This document shows positions 33,820 to 42,231 of a stretch of 64,000 nucleotides of DNA, one piece after another. Location: positions 186,001 to 250,000 of the forward strand of contig NZ_JACXBU010000004.1 of assembly GCF_014700075.1 (NCBI RefSeq). The letters run 5' to 3'. Source of the stretch: Pseudomonas sp. JM0905a (GTDB lineage: Bacteria > Pseudomonadota > Gammaproteobacteria > Pseudomonadales > Pseudomonadaceae). Each line of letters begins with the position of its first letter. Within the stretch, counting starts at the first letter, position 1. A model generated the notes under the pieces. It did not search any database, was not told the DNA's origin, and worked only from the letters and a program-made list of their open reading frames with translations. The translations under genes and the position numbers were made by a program.

Positions 33820-36588
33820 ATGCCAGGCCCCTATCCCACCACGATCTTCTTCGATCTGGGCGACACGCTGGTCACCACCGTGGGCGGCATGCGCCAGCTC
33901 TACGCCGACACCCTCGACTGCCTGCAGATCCTCAAGGCGCGCGGCTACCGCCTGGGCCTTTTGAGCAACCAGGCGGCCGGCACCACAGTCGCGGCCGTCC
34001 AGGCACAACTCGACCAATTGCACCTGAGCCGTTACATCGAACCCGGCCTCATCACCCTGTCCACCGAGATCCCCGGCAATGTCGGCAAACCGGCACAACC
34101 CGTCTTCGACCTGGCCCGGCAGAAGGCGAAGCATGATGCTGCCAGTGAGCGCGCGATCTTCATCAGTGAATCCGCGCCAGACGTGCTCGCCGCACGGGGT
34201 TATGGCTGGCGCGCGATACTCAAGCGCAATGGCAGCGCCTGTATTCCCGGCGACGGCGAATGTGCCACCGGCCTCGCCGGACTGCTGTACCTGCTGCCAT
34301 CCCTGACTGACAACTCAGGCAGCAACTTCGACCTGGCGCCACCGCCCCGTCTCGTCGATGGGCTCTGGGCCGTGCCGGTGGACATAGCCCGAATCGAGGC
34401 TGCACTCACTTTTGACGCGGCGACCCAACAGGCCAGTGGCGACGCCACCTTCGAGTTCCGCTTGGGCGTCAATGCCGGCTGCCCCATCTTCGACCTGCGC
34501 CAGACGCCCACAGGGGCCTGGCTGGACGGCGCCCCCATTCCACTCGCCGACGTGGCCGCACACGATTTCGGCGGAGGCGCCAACGCCAGCCTGCGCGTAC
34601 TCGCCCGCGTGCTGGAGGCCGGCAGCACCCACAGCCTGCGCCTGACCTACGCGGTCGGCATGCCGCAAGCGTCGACGGCCGGTTCCTATGCGCCGCAGAT
34701 TACCTGGAGCGCAGGTCCCCGGCTGGTGTTCAACTTCGGCTTCACCGACCTCGGCGCCGGCCGCTACCTCGAAGCATTCGTCCCGGCCAACCTGATCTAC
34801 GACCAGTTCGAATTGCTGCTCGATCTGCAGCTTCTGAACACGCCAGTCGCCCACACGCCCATCAGCAACGGTAGCGTCAGCGCCCTCGGCAGCAATCACT
34901 GGAGCATCGCCTTTCCGGCACGCAGCACGGCCTTCTCGCCATTACTGGAACTGCGCCCGAGCGACAGCCTGCAGAGCGCCACGGTCAATACCGTGCTGCC
35001 GGTCTCGGGCAGCGCCGTGGCGGTGACAGCCTGGAAACTCTCCAGCAGCGCGGTGAACGTCGCCACCCAGGCCAGCGCCATAGCCGGATTCCTCGCCGAC
35101 AACGAGAACAGCTCCGGGCGCTACGTCCATGGCGGGCGCTTCACCGCCTTCATTCACCAGGGCGGCATGGAGTACGACGGCGGCACCACCAGCGGCACCG
35201 GTCCGCTGCGCCACGAGGCGTTCCACAGCTGGTGGGCACGCGGCCTGAAGCCGGCAAGCCAGCCCGACGCCTGGTTCGACGAAGCCTGGACGGTCTACAA
35301 CGACAACGGCGCCGGGGGCGTGCAGCCTCTCGATTTCACAGCCCCTGCCCTCGCCCTGTGCCCACGCAACCCCTGGGTCAGGGTCACTCACCTCGACGCT
35401 TATGGCGCCGGCGAACGCCTCTGGAAAGGCATCGCCGCATTGACAGGAGCGGCCGCCTTGCGCGACCAGATGCGCGCCTTCTACCAGGCTCGCCACGCGC
35501 GCCCGGTCCGTAGCGAAGACATCGAATGCCACCTCCTGGCGCGCACCGGACAGCCGGACTGCGTGGACGCCTTTCACCGCTTCGTCTACGGCTTTGCCGA
35601 TCCAGCGCCGCTGCCCGATCTCTGGCTGCGCGATGATGCAGCCGATCCTGGCGCCAATGATTGGCCCGGCCGTTTCTGGGACTCGCCCGACCTCTGGGTG
35701 CGTAACCGGAATGATGACGGCCTGGAGCACCAGAACCCGGAGTACGGTCAGGACAACTGGATCCACGCACGCGTGCGCAATCGCAGCGCCATCGCCACTG
35801 CACGCCACCTGGTGGTCAGCTTCAACATCAAGCAATACGCCGGCAGCCAGTTCACCTATCCATCCGACTTCCTGCCCGCCGTAACGGCAGCCGCCGCCTT
35901 CGACCTCGGTCCCGGCGAAAGCCGCATCCTCAAGGCGCGCCTGCCACGCTCGGCGATTCCCCCCACCGGTAGCCATCCCTGCCTGCTGGCCAGCGTCTTC
36001 ACCCGCTTCGACCGCCCGCAGGCGGGGCGCCACGTCTGGGAACAGAACAACCTGGCGCAGAAGAACCTGACGGTGGTCGACCTGGCACCGAACGCCTGGA
36101 TCGTACTGCCCCTGTTGGCGATCAACCTGCGACCGCGACTCTCGCGCACCGTCCAGCTTGAGCTGGTGCGGCCGAAGGGACTCGAAGCACTGGCGGCGGG
36201 GCTGTTGCTGGAGAAACGCGCGCTGCCACCCTCAGTCCGGGGCAGTGCCCGTGTGCTGCCGGTAGCACCGCCGCACCAGGACGCCTCGCGGCTGGATTGC
36301 TCCTGCAGCCATCAGGACAGCGAGACGGCCTTCGCCGCGACGATGCTCACCAGCCACGCGCCGGAACGTCTCGCCGAACAGTTTCCGGGGGCACTGGAGC
36401 TCGCCTTCGCCCACGGAGAGCACACGCGGCTGCCGGTGCTCCTGCGACCATCGGAAGCGCTTCGGGTTGGATTGCGGATCCAGGTTCCGGGCAATGCCAA
36501 GCGCGGCTCGCGCTTCACCGTCGATCTGCTGCAGCGGGAACACGGCAGGATCGTCGGCGGCGTGGCGATGGAGGTGCGGGTGATCTAG
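33820..36588 (+). CDS. HAD hydrolase domain fused to an M61/M1-like metallopeptidase
   Basis: 922 residues, two enzymes in one chain. Residues about 1-160 are a HAD domain: motif I FFDLGDTLVTT (the usual acid/base Asp at +2 is Gly), motif II LLSNQ, motif III lysine in GNVGKPAQPVF, motif IV ISESAPDVLAARGYGW. Residues about 165-440 look like the beta-sandwich that precedes M1/M61 catalytic domains. The gluzincin core follows: GGMEY (448-452, compare GxMEN/GGLEH), HEAFHSWW (H465, E466, H469) and E488 in FDEAW, an exact HEXXH-X18-E. A C-terminal CARDB-like region (about 590-760: DLWVRNRNDDG, NPEYGQDNWIHARVRNRS) and a beta tail end the protein. AGGAGG precedes the ATG; no signal peptide. Confidence 0.78.
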   Translation: MPGPYPTTIFFDLGDTLVTTVGGMRQLYADTLDCLQILKARGYRLGLLSNQAAGTTVAAVQAQLDQLHLSRYIEPGLITLSTEIPGNVGKPAQPVFDLARQKAKHDAASERAIFISESAPDVLAARGYGWRAILKRNGSACIPGDGECATGLAGLLYLLPSLTDNSGSNFDLAPPPRLVDGLWAVPVDIARIEAALTFDAATQQASGDATFEFRLGVNAGCPIFDLRQTPTGAWLDGAPIPLADVAAHDFGGGANASLRVLARVLEAGSTHSLRLTYAVGMPQASTAGSYAPQITWSAGPRLVFNFGFTDLGAGRYLEAFVPANLIYDQFELLLDLQLLNTPVAHTPISNGSVSALGSNHWSIAFPARSTAFSPLLELRPSDSLQSATVNTVLPVSGSAVAVTAWKLSSSAVNVATQASAIAGFLADNENSSGRYVHGGRFTAFIHQGGMEYDGGTTSGTGPLRHEAFHSWWARGLKPASQPDAWFDEAWTVYNDNGAGGVQPLDFTAPALALCPRNPWVRVTHLDAYGAGERLWKGIAALTGAAALRDQMRAFYQARHARPVRSEDIECHLLARTGQPDCVDAFHRFVYGFADPAPLPDLWLRDDAADPGANDWPGRFWDSPDLWVRNRNDDGLEHQNPEYGQDNWIHARVRNRSAIATARHLVVSFNIKQYAGSQFTYPSDFLPAVTAAAAFDLGPGESRILKARLPRSAIPPTGSHPCLLASVFTRFDRPQAGRHVWEQNNLAQKNLTVVDLAPNAWIVLPLLAINLRPRLSRTVQLELVRPKGLEALAAGLLLEKRALPPSVRGSARVLPVAPPHQDASRLDCSCSHQDSETAFAATMLTSHAPERLAEQFPGALELAFAHGEHTRLPVLLRPSEALRVGLRIQVPGNAKRGSRFTVDLLQREHGRIVGGVAMEVRVI

Positions 36589-36596
36589 GCATCGAT

Positions 36597-36618
36597 GGCG
36601 CCCTGCGAACGGGGCGCC
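36597..36618. terminator. Hairpin between the fusion gene and the chemotaxis cluster
   Basis: Arms GGCGCCC / GGGCGCC with an 8-base loop, 9 bases after the fusion gene stop. A second possible stem (CCGGACG / CGTCCGG) follows to about 36644. It lies between convergent units, so it may stop both. Confidence 0.5.
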
Positions 36619-36652
36619 CGGACGAGACGAACGCAACCCGTCCGGGGATGGC

Positions 36653-37063
36653 TCAGTCGTAATCTTTCCGGGCCTGGTGCAGCTTGCTCACCAGTTCGGC
36701 TTCAGCCTTGGTCAGGCCGCAGGATTGGGTGAGGTCGTCGACGCTGGCGCCGAGCCCCACCAGACGCGCGGCCTGGGAGAAGGACAGGTTGCTGGGGTCG
36801 CGTTGTTCGAGCTGGCTCAGCTTGTCCGGCAGGGGCGCAACCACGCGACGCAGTTCGTGGAGCTCTTCGCCCATGCGCACGGTGCCTTCCAGATAGGTCT
36901 CCAGGCGACGCGTCAGCTCCTTGAACTTCTGGTCACGCACCGCATCGCGCGCGGCCTGCGCCTCGACCTCCTGGCGCAGGCGCTGGGCCAGCCGGTGGCA
37001 GGTCCAGCCCAGAACCACGCAGGCCAGGGCGAGGGCCAACGCGAGCAGTGCAATCCAGATCAA
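36653..37063 (-). CDS. DUF2802 membrane-anchored protein of the chemotaxis operon
   Basis: 136 residues: one N-terminal helix (MIWIALLALALALACVVLGW), a coiled-coil stretch (about 25-85), and a C-terminal DUF2802 region (SFSQAARLVGLGASVDDLTQ, CGLTKAEAELVSKLH) that looks like a small helix-turn-helix-type fold. Always seen next to cheW in Pseudomonas, as here, one base after the cheW stop. Function not established. Confidence 0.85.
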   Translation of the reverse strand: MIWIALLALALALACVVLGWTCHRLAQRLRQEVEAQAARDAVRDQKFKELTRRLETYLEGTVRMGEELHELRRVVAPLPDKLSQLEQRDPSNLSFSQAARLVGLGASVDDLTQSCGLTKAEAELVSKLHQARKDYD

Positions 37064-37064
37064 C

Positions 37065-37544
37065 TCAGATGCTCTCCAGCTCGGACCACTCTTCCTCGCT
37101 CATCATCTTGTCCAGTTCGACGAGGATCAGCAGTTCGCCGTTCTTGTTGCAGACGCCCTGGATGAACTTGGCGGACTCGTCGTTGCCGACGTTGGGCGCG
37201 GTCTCGATCTCGGACTGACGCAGGTAAACCACCTCGGCCACGCTGTCGACCAGGATGCCTACCACCTGCTTGTCCGCCTCGATGATGACGATGCGGGTGT
37301 TATCGGTCACCGGTGCCGGGCCGAGGCCGAAGCGCTGGCGGGTGTCGATCACGGTCACCACGTTGCCGCGCAGGTTGATGATGCCGAGCACGTAGCTCGG
37401 CGCCCCCGGCACCGGCGCGATTTCGGTGTAGCGCAGGACTTCCTGCACCTGCATCACGTTGATGCCGTAGGTTTCGTTGTCCAGGCGGAAAGTCACCCAT
37501 TGCAGGATGGGATCTTCGGCACCTTGAGCGGACGATTTCTTCAT
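37065..37544 (-). CDS. cheW: Chemotaxis coupling protein CheW
   Basis: 159 residues. It links chemoreceptors to CheA. The conserved core LQWVTFRLDNETYGINVMQV, VLGIINLRGNVVTVIDTRQR and the C-terminal LLILVELDKMM are all present. I preferred the ATG at 37542-37544 (MKKSSAQGAEDP), the usual Pseudomonas N-terminus, over an in-frame start 8 codons upstream. Upstream bases include AGGGAA. Confidence 0.94.
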   Translation of the reverse strand: MKKSSAQGAEDPILQWVTFRLDNETYGINVMQVQEVLRYTEIAPVPGAPSYVLGIINLRGNVVTVIDTRQRFGLGPAPVTDNTRIVIIEADKQVVGILVDSVAEVVYLRQSEIETAPNVGNDESAKFIQGVCNKNGELLILVELDKMMSEEEWSELESI

Positions 37545-37638
37545 GTTCCCTAGCCTCTCTTGAGCCACCCTGGGCGGCGTTCGCGGGTTGACCCGCTGTC
37601 TAATTCACAGGGTCCCGCAGCCTGCAGGACCTCTCCCC

Positions 37639-38496
37639 TCAATTCAGCGACATGCGCTTGATGGCGCCGCTGGCGATCAGCTCGGCAAGGGCCGAGACAT
37701 CCAGCAGCGCGCACATATGTTCGATCACGGTACCGGCCAGCCAGGGTCTCTGGCTACGCTGGCTGCGCCATTTGATTTCATTCGGGTCCAGGCGGATGGA
37801 GCGACTGACCTGATGCACCGCCAGGCCCCACTCGTAGCCCTGTACCGAAATGACGTACTGCAGGCCCTCGCGGAAGTCGTCGCGATAGCGCTCGGGCATC
37901 ACCCAACGCGCGGTATCCAGCACCTTCAGGTTGCCCGCCTGGCACGGCAGTATGCCGAGGAACCAGTCCGGCTGACCGAATAGCGGCGTCAGTTCCTGGC
38001 CAGCCAGGGCATAGATGGATCCGAGGGACACCAGGGGCACGGCCAGGGTCAGGCCGGCCACGTCGAACAGCAGGCACTCGAAGGGCTCCTCGCCCCAGGC
38101 CGGACGGCCCTCGGCTATGAGCAGCGGCACATCGGCCTGCGACGTATTGGAAACGCCGAGTTCCACCAGCGGTTCGACGCGCGCCTGTACCGGCAGCGCT
38201 TCGGGCTCGGCCACGACAGGCGCCAGGAGCTCGGGCTCCAACACCAGCAGCGGTTCCACTTCCGGCTCGACGGCCAGCGCCACCGGCGCGGCCAGCGGCT
38301 CGGGTGCCAGCAGAGGCGCCTCAGCCAGCACACGGGTCAGGCGAGCGTCACGAACCTGCTCTTCCAGCACCGCGGCTTCGAACTCGTCCCGGCTGATGCT
38401 TTCGGCCAACTCGACCGAGGCCTCGTGCAACAGCGCATCCAGGTAGGACTGCAAGGCCAGTTGCGGGCGGGTGGCGGTGGCGACGGGACGACTCAT
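37639..38496 (-). CDS. parP: ParP-like CheW-domain array protein
   Basis: 285 residues. The N-terminal ~120 are acidic and proline/alanine-rich (EPLAAPVALAVEPEVEPLLV). The C-terminal ~150 form a CheW-like AIF domain (ECLLFDVAGLTLAVPLVSLG, WFLGILPCQAGNLKVLDTAR). It is next to the ParA-like ATPase gene. This is the ParP/ParC pair that tethers chemosensory arrays to the old pole in Vibrio and Pseudomonas. ATG at 38494-38496. Confidence 0.87.
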   Translation of the reverse strand: MSRPVATATRPQLALQSYLDALLHEASVELAESISRDEFEAAVLEEQVRDARLTRVLAEAPLLAPEPLAAPVALAVEPEVEPLLVLEPELLAPVVAEPEALPVQARVEPLVELGVSNTSQADVPLLIAEGRPAWGEEPFECLLFDVAGLTLAVPLVSLGSIYALAGQELTPLFGQPDWFLGILPCQAGNLKVLDTARWVMPERYRDDFREGLQYVISVQGYEWGLAVHQVSRSIRLDPNEIKWRSQRSQRPWLAGTVIEHMCALLDVSALAELIASGAIKRMSLN

Positions 38497-38583
38497 GTTG
38501 GGAACCCACGGGATTGATCTGTAGAGCCTATCGGCAGGCGGCGCCCTTCACTTGAGCTCCGGCGATCGATGACACACGGCATC

Positions 38584-39372
38584 TCAGGCCACCTGGGCAG
38601 CCAGCTGCTGGCTGAGCAGGTGCTTGAGCAGGGCGCGGTAGGCAATCACGCCACGGCTGTTGGCATCGTACTGGGACGGCGTGACGCCGGCGCGACTGGC
38701 ATCCCGCAGGCGAGTGTCCACCGGGATGTAGGCCTGCCAGAGGTTCTCCGGGTAGTTGTTGCGCAGCACCTTGAGGGTGTTGAGCGACGCCTGGGTCCGG
38801 CGGTCGAACAGGGTCGGCACGATGGTGTAGGGCAGTGCCTGCTTGCGCGAGCGGTTGATCATGGCGAGGGTGCTGACCATGCGCTCCAGGCCCTTCACCG
38901 CGAGGAATTCGGTCTGTACCGGAATCACCAGCTGCTGGCTGGCCGCCAGGGCGTTGACCATGAGCACACCGAGAAGCGGCGGGCTGTCGATGATGGCGTG
39001 GTCGAACTGCTGCCAGAGCTGCGCCAGGCTCTTGGCAATCACCAGGCCGAGGCCATTCTGCCCCGGCGACTGACGTTCCAGGGTGGCCAGTGCGGTGCTG
39101 GACGGCAGCAGGGAAATGCGTTCGTGGCTGGTCTGCAGCAACAATTCGCGCGGCAGGCCGTCGGGCACGCCGCCCTGGTGCAGGAACAGGTCGAAGCAGC
39201 TGTGTTCCAGCGTGTCCGGGTCATGCCCGAAATAGCTGGTCATCGACCCATGGGGATCGAGGTCCACCACCACGACGCGCTTGCCGGCGTCCGCCAGCAG
39301 GCCCGCGAGGGCGATGGATGTGGTGGTCTTGCCGACTCCACCTTTTTGGTTGGCTACTGCCCAGACTCTCAT
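38584..39372 (-). CDS. parC: ParA-like polar-localisation ATPase ParC
   Basis: 262 residues. Deviant Walker A VANQKGGVGKTTTSIALAGL (about 5-24), Walker A' region VVVVDLDPHGSMTSYFG, and Walker B region HAIIDSPPLLGVLMVNAL are those of ParA/MinD ATPases. With ParP it positions chemosensory arrays at the pole. I chose the ATG at 39370-39372 because GGGAGG lies 9 bases upstream; the earlier ATG at 39381 touches that site. Confidence 0.9.
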   Translation of the reverse strand: MRVWAVANQKGGVGKTTTSIALAGLLADAGKRVVVVDLDPHGSMTSYFGHDPDTLEHSCFDLFLHQGGVPDGLPRELLLQTSHERISLLPSSTALATLERQSPGQNGLGLVIAKSLAQLWQQFDHAIIDSPPLLGVLMVNALAASQQLVIPVQTEFLAVKGLERMVSTLAMINRSRKQALPYTIVPTLFDRRTQASLNTLKVLRNNYPENLWQAYIPVDTRLRDASRAGVTPSQYDANSRGVIAYRALLKHLLSQQLAAQVA

Positions 39373-39419
39373 CTTCTTCATCCTCCCGGCTGCGCTGGCA
39401 CCGAGACTCTTCACCGGCC

Positions 39420-40307
39420 CTACGGGGCAGGCGACGGGGAATTGACGGCCCCCGTTTCAGGGGCCTGTGCTGGCGCTGCTGGTGCAGGTTGCGTGCCAGC
39501 CCGCTTCAACGCGGCATCCGGTTTCGCATTGGCACTGCCGACACCGCTCACGGCGCGGCGCACATCGAGGTTGCGGGAAATCACCAGCACCACGCGGCGG
39601 TTGCGCGAACGCCCTTCGGCGGTGGCATTGTCCGCCACCGGCTGGAATTCACCGTAGCCCACTGCCGCCAGGCGTCCCGGTGCCACACCATCCATCGCCA
39701 GCATCCGCACGATGCTGGCGGCCCGGGCCGTGGACAGCTCCCAGTTGGACGGGAACTGCGAAGTGGCGATGGGCATGTTGTCGGTGAAGCCTTCCACATG
39801 CACCGGGTTGTCGTAGGGTGCCAGAATCCTGGCGACCTTCTCGATCAGGCTGAACGCGGTGTCATTGGGGATGGCATCGCCGCTGGGAAACAGCAGGCTG
39901 GAGTTCATTTCGATCTCCACCCAGAGTTCATTGCCGCGCACGTTCACCTGGTTGGAATTGATCAGCTCGCCAAAGGCGTCGCGCATGCTCTGGGCGATCT
40001 CCTGCAACGGATCGGCGCCCGGATCGTCGATCGACGTCTGGGCGCGTTCGCTCTCCTCCACCATGGAACGATCCGGCTCGCTGGTGCGCGGCTTCTCCTC
40101 GCCCACGGGGATCGGCTTGATCGAACGGTCCGGCTGGTTGAACACGCCCACCAGGGTTTCGGAAAGGATCTTGTACTTGCCTTCGTTGATCGAGGAGATG
40201 GAGTACATCACCACGAAGAAAGCGAACAGCAGGGTGATGAAGTCCGCGTAGGACACCAGCCAGCGTTCGTGATTCTCGTGTTCTTCCTGATGCCGCCTGC
40301 GCGCCAT
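39420..40307 (-). CDS. motD: Flagellar stator protein MotD (MotB-like)
   Basis: 295 residues: one N-terminal transmembrane helix containing SYADFITLLFAFFVVMYSIS, whose aspartate is the proton-channel residue. A periplasmic linker and an OmpA-like peptidoglycan-binding domain follow (VEGFTDNMPIATSQFPSNWE, LSTARAASIVRML). The C-terminal tail is alanine/proline-rich. It forms the second stator set with MotC, used for swarming in viscous media in Pseudomonas. ATG at 40305-40307, GGAACGGAG upstream. Confidence 0.93.
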   Translation of the reverse strand: MARRRHQEEHENHERWLVSYADFITLLFAFFVVMYSISSINEGKYKILSETLVGVFNQPDRSIKPIPVGEEKPRTSEPDRSMVEESERAQTSIDDPGADPLQEIAQSMRDAFGELINSNQVNVRGNELWVEIEMNSSLLFPSGDAIPNDTAFSLIEKVARILAPYDNPVHVEGFTDNMPIATSQFPSNWELSTARAASIVRMLAMDGVAPGRLAAVGYGEFQPVADNATAEGRSRNRRVVLVISRNLDVRRAVSGVGSANAKPDAALKRAGTQPAPAAPAQAPETGAVNSPSPAP

Positions 40308-40317
40308 GCTCCGTTCC

Positions 40318-41058
40318 TCAATCCATGAAGCCTTGCAGCTTGAGTTCGATGGAGCGCGGGTTCTCGCCTTCGGCGATGGACAGGATGCCCTCCAGCAACA
40401 TCTCGCGATAACGCGACTGGCGTATGGCGATGGACTTGAGCTTGTTACCGATGGGCAGCAGCAGCAGGTTGGCGAAGCCGACACCGTAGATGGTGGCGAC
40501 GAAGGCGACGGCTATGCCGCCGCCGAGCTGACTGGGATCGGCCAGATTGCCCATGACGTGGATCAGCCCCATGACGGCGCCGATGATGCCGATGGTGGGC
40601 GCGTAGCCGCCCATGCTCTCGAATACCTTGGCGGCCTGCAGGTCGCGGCCTTCCTGGGTGAAGAGGTCGACTTCGAGGATGCTGCGGATGGATTCCGGCT
40701 CGGCGCCATCCACCAGCAGTTGCAGGCCTTTGCGCGCGAAGGGATCGGGTTCGCCGTCGGCCACCGGCTCCAGGCCCAACAGGCCTTCCTTGCGCGCGGT
40801 CATGCTCCAGTTCACCACGCGGGTGATGCCACCGGCGAGGTCCACCTGGGGCGGAAAGAGAATCCAGCGAATGATGGCCAGGGCGCGCTTGAAGATGCTC
40901 ATGGGCGTCTGCAGGAATGCCGCGCCCAGGGTGCCGCCCAGGACGATCAGCGCCGCCGGCCCGTTGAGCAGGGCCGCGGCGTGGCCGCCTTCGAGGTAAT
41001 TGCCGCCGATGATGGCGACGAAGGCCAGGATTACCCCGATGAGGCTCAGTACATCCAT
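40318..41058 (-). CDS. motC: Flagellar stator protein MotC (MotA-like)
   Basis: 246 residues, four transmembrane helices. The cytoplasmic loop carries charged residues for torque transfer (RKGLQLLVDGAEPESIRSIL). The last helices contain VFESMGGYAPTIGIIGAVMG and GIAVAFVATIYGVGFANLLL, the proton-channel side. The start ATG at 41056-41058 gives MDVLSLIGVILAFVAIIGG. Ten bases separate its stop end from motD. Confidence 0.94.
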   Translation of the reverse strand: MDVLSLIGVILAFVAIIGGNYLEGGHAAALLNGPAALIVLGGTLGAAFLQTPMSIFKRALAIIRWILFPPQVDLAGGITRVVNWSMTARKEGLLGLEPVADGEPDPFARKGLQLLVDGAEPESIRSILEVDLFTQEGRDLQAAKVFESMGGYAPTIGIIGAVMGLIHVMGNLADPSQLGGGIAVAFVATIYGVGFANLLLLPIGNKLKSIAIRQSRYREMLLEGILSIAEGENPRSIELKLQGFMD

Positions 41059-41074
41059 TACCTGGGTTTCTCCA

Positions 41075-42187
41075 TTACATGCAGGCCTCGACCAGGTGGC
41101 GACCGATATCGTCCAGGCCATAGACGGCGTCGGCCAGGTTGGCCTTCACCACCGCCATGGGCATGCCGTAGATCACGCAGCTGGCTTCGTCCTGGGCCCA
41201 GACCTGGCTGCCGCCCTGCTTCAGCAGGCGCGCGCCTTCACGTCCATCCGCGCCCATGCCGGTCAGCACCACGGCCAGGACCTTGTCATTGTAGGACTTG
41301 GCCGCCGAGCCGAAGGTGATGTCCACGCAGGGCTTGTAGTTGAGGCGCTCGTCACCCGGCAGGATGCGGACCACACCACGGGCGTCGACCATCATCTGCT
41401 TGCCACCGGGCGCCAGCAGGGCCAGGCCCGGGCGCAGCACGTCGCCATCCTCGGCTTCCTTGACGGAAATCCGGCAGAGCTTGTCCAGGCGCTCGGCGAA
41501 AGCCTTGGTGAAGGCCGCCGGCATGTGCTGGATCAGCACCAGGGGTGCCGGAAAATTGGCCGGCAGCTGGGTAAGTACGCGTTGCAGGGCAACCGGCCCG
41601 CCGGTGGAAGTGCCGATGGCGACCAGCCGGTAGGCCTTACGCTTTGGGGCGGCGGAGCTGGCCGGGGCAGCTGGCGCGGCGTGGCTCGGCTGTGCCGGGA
41701 CATGGGCCGGACGCGCCGGGACGCTGCTGGCCGGAGCCGGACTGGGATGGGCCGAGTGCGCCGGCGCGCTGAAACTGCTGTAGCGGCGGTTGCTGCGGGC
41801 AATGCTGTGCACCTTCTCGCAGAGCAGCTGCTTGACCTTCTCGGGGGTGCGCGAGATGTCCTCGAAGTTCTTCGGCAGGAAGTCCACCGCACCGGCATCC
41901 AGCGCGTCGAGGGTGACGCGGGCGCCTTCGTGGGTCAGCGAGGAGAACATCAGGACCGGCGTCGGGCAGCGCTGCATGATGTGCCGCACGGCGGTGATGC
42001 CGTCCATCATCGGCATCTCGTAGTCCATGGTGATGACGTCGGGCTTGAGCGCCAGCGCCTGATCAATGGCTTCGCGCCCGTTGGTAGCGGTACCCACCAC
42101 CTGGATATTGGAGTCGGAAGAAAGGATTTCCGAAACACGGCGGCGGAAGAACCCGGAGTCATCCACCACCAGAACCTTGACTGCCAT
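41075..42187 (-). CDS. cheB: Chemotaxis methylesterase CheB
   Basis: 370 residues. The receiver domain (about 1-120, [14 protein letters not shown] with the phospho-acceptor Asp) is joined by an alanine/proline/histidine-rich linker (about 140-190) to the methylesterase domain. Catalytic residues are visible in [10 protein letters not shown] (Ser), LIQHMPAAF (His) and [11 protein letters not shown] (Asp). It removes methyl groups or deamidates receptors for adaptation. ATG at 42185-42187. It follows cheA after about 45 bases. Confidence 0.95.
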   Translation of the reverse strand: MAVKVLVVDDSGFFRRRVSEILSSDSNIQVVGTATNGREAIDQALALKPDVITMDYEMPMMDGITAVRHIMQRCPTPVLMFSSLTHEGARVTLDALDAGAVDFLPKNFEDISRTPEKVKQLLCEKVHSIARSNRRYSSFSAPAHSAHPSPAPASSVPARPAHVPAQPSHAAPAAPASSAAPKRKAYRLVAIGTSTGGPVALQRVLTQLPANFPAPLVLIQHMPAAFTKAFAERLDKLCRISVKEAEDGDVLRPGLALLAPGGKQMMVDARGVVRILPGDERLNYKPCVDITFGSAAKSYNDKVLAVVLTGMGADGREGARLLKQGGSQVWAQDEASCVIYGMPMAVVKANLADAVYGLDDIGRHLVEACM

Positions 42188-42231
42188 AAGAAAAAAGCTC
42201 CTAGCGGGCGGCCAGTCCTGGCCGCCCCAGA

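Noticed and set aside
33820-36588. Frameshift or assembly join explaining the HAD-peptidase fusion
   Set aside because: The frame is continuous, with no stop, internal ribosome site or start codon that looks real near codon 160, and both halves have similar codon usage; kept as a true fusion, pending read-level checks.
37608-37635. Possible terminator (GGTCC...GGACC) between cheW and parP
   Set aside because: Stem of about five pairs with a long loop and no U-run; not distinguishable from chance in GC-rich DNA.
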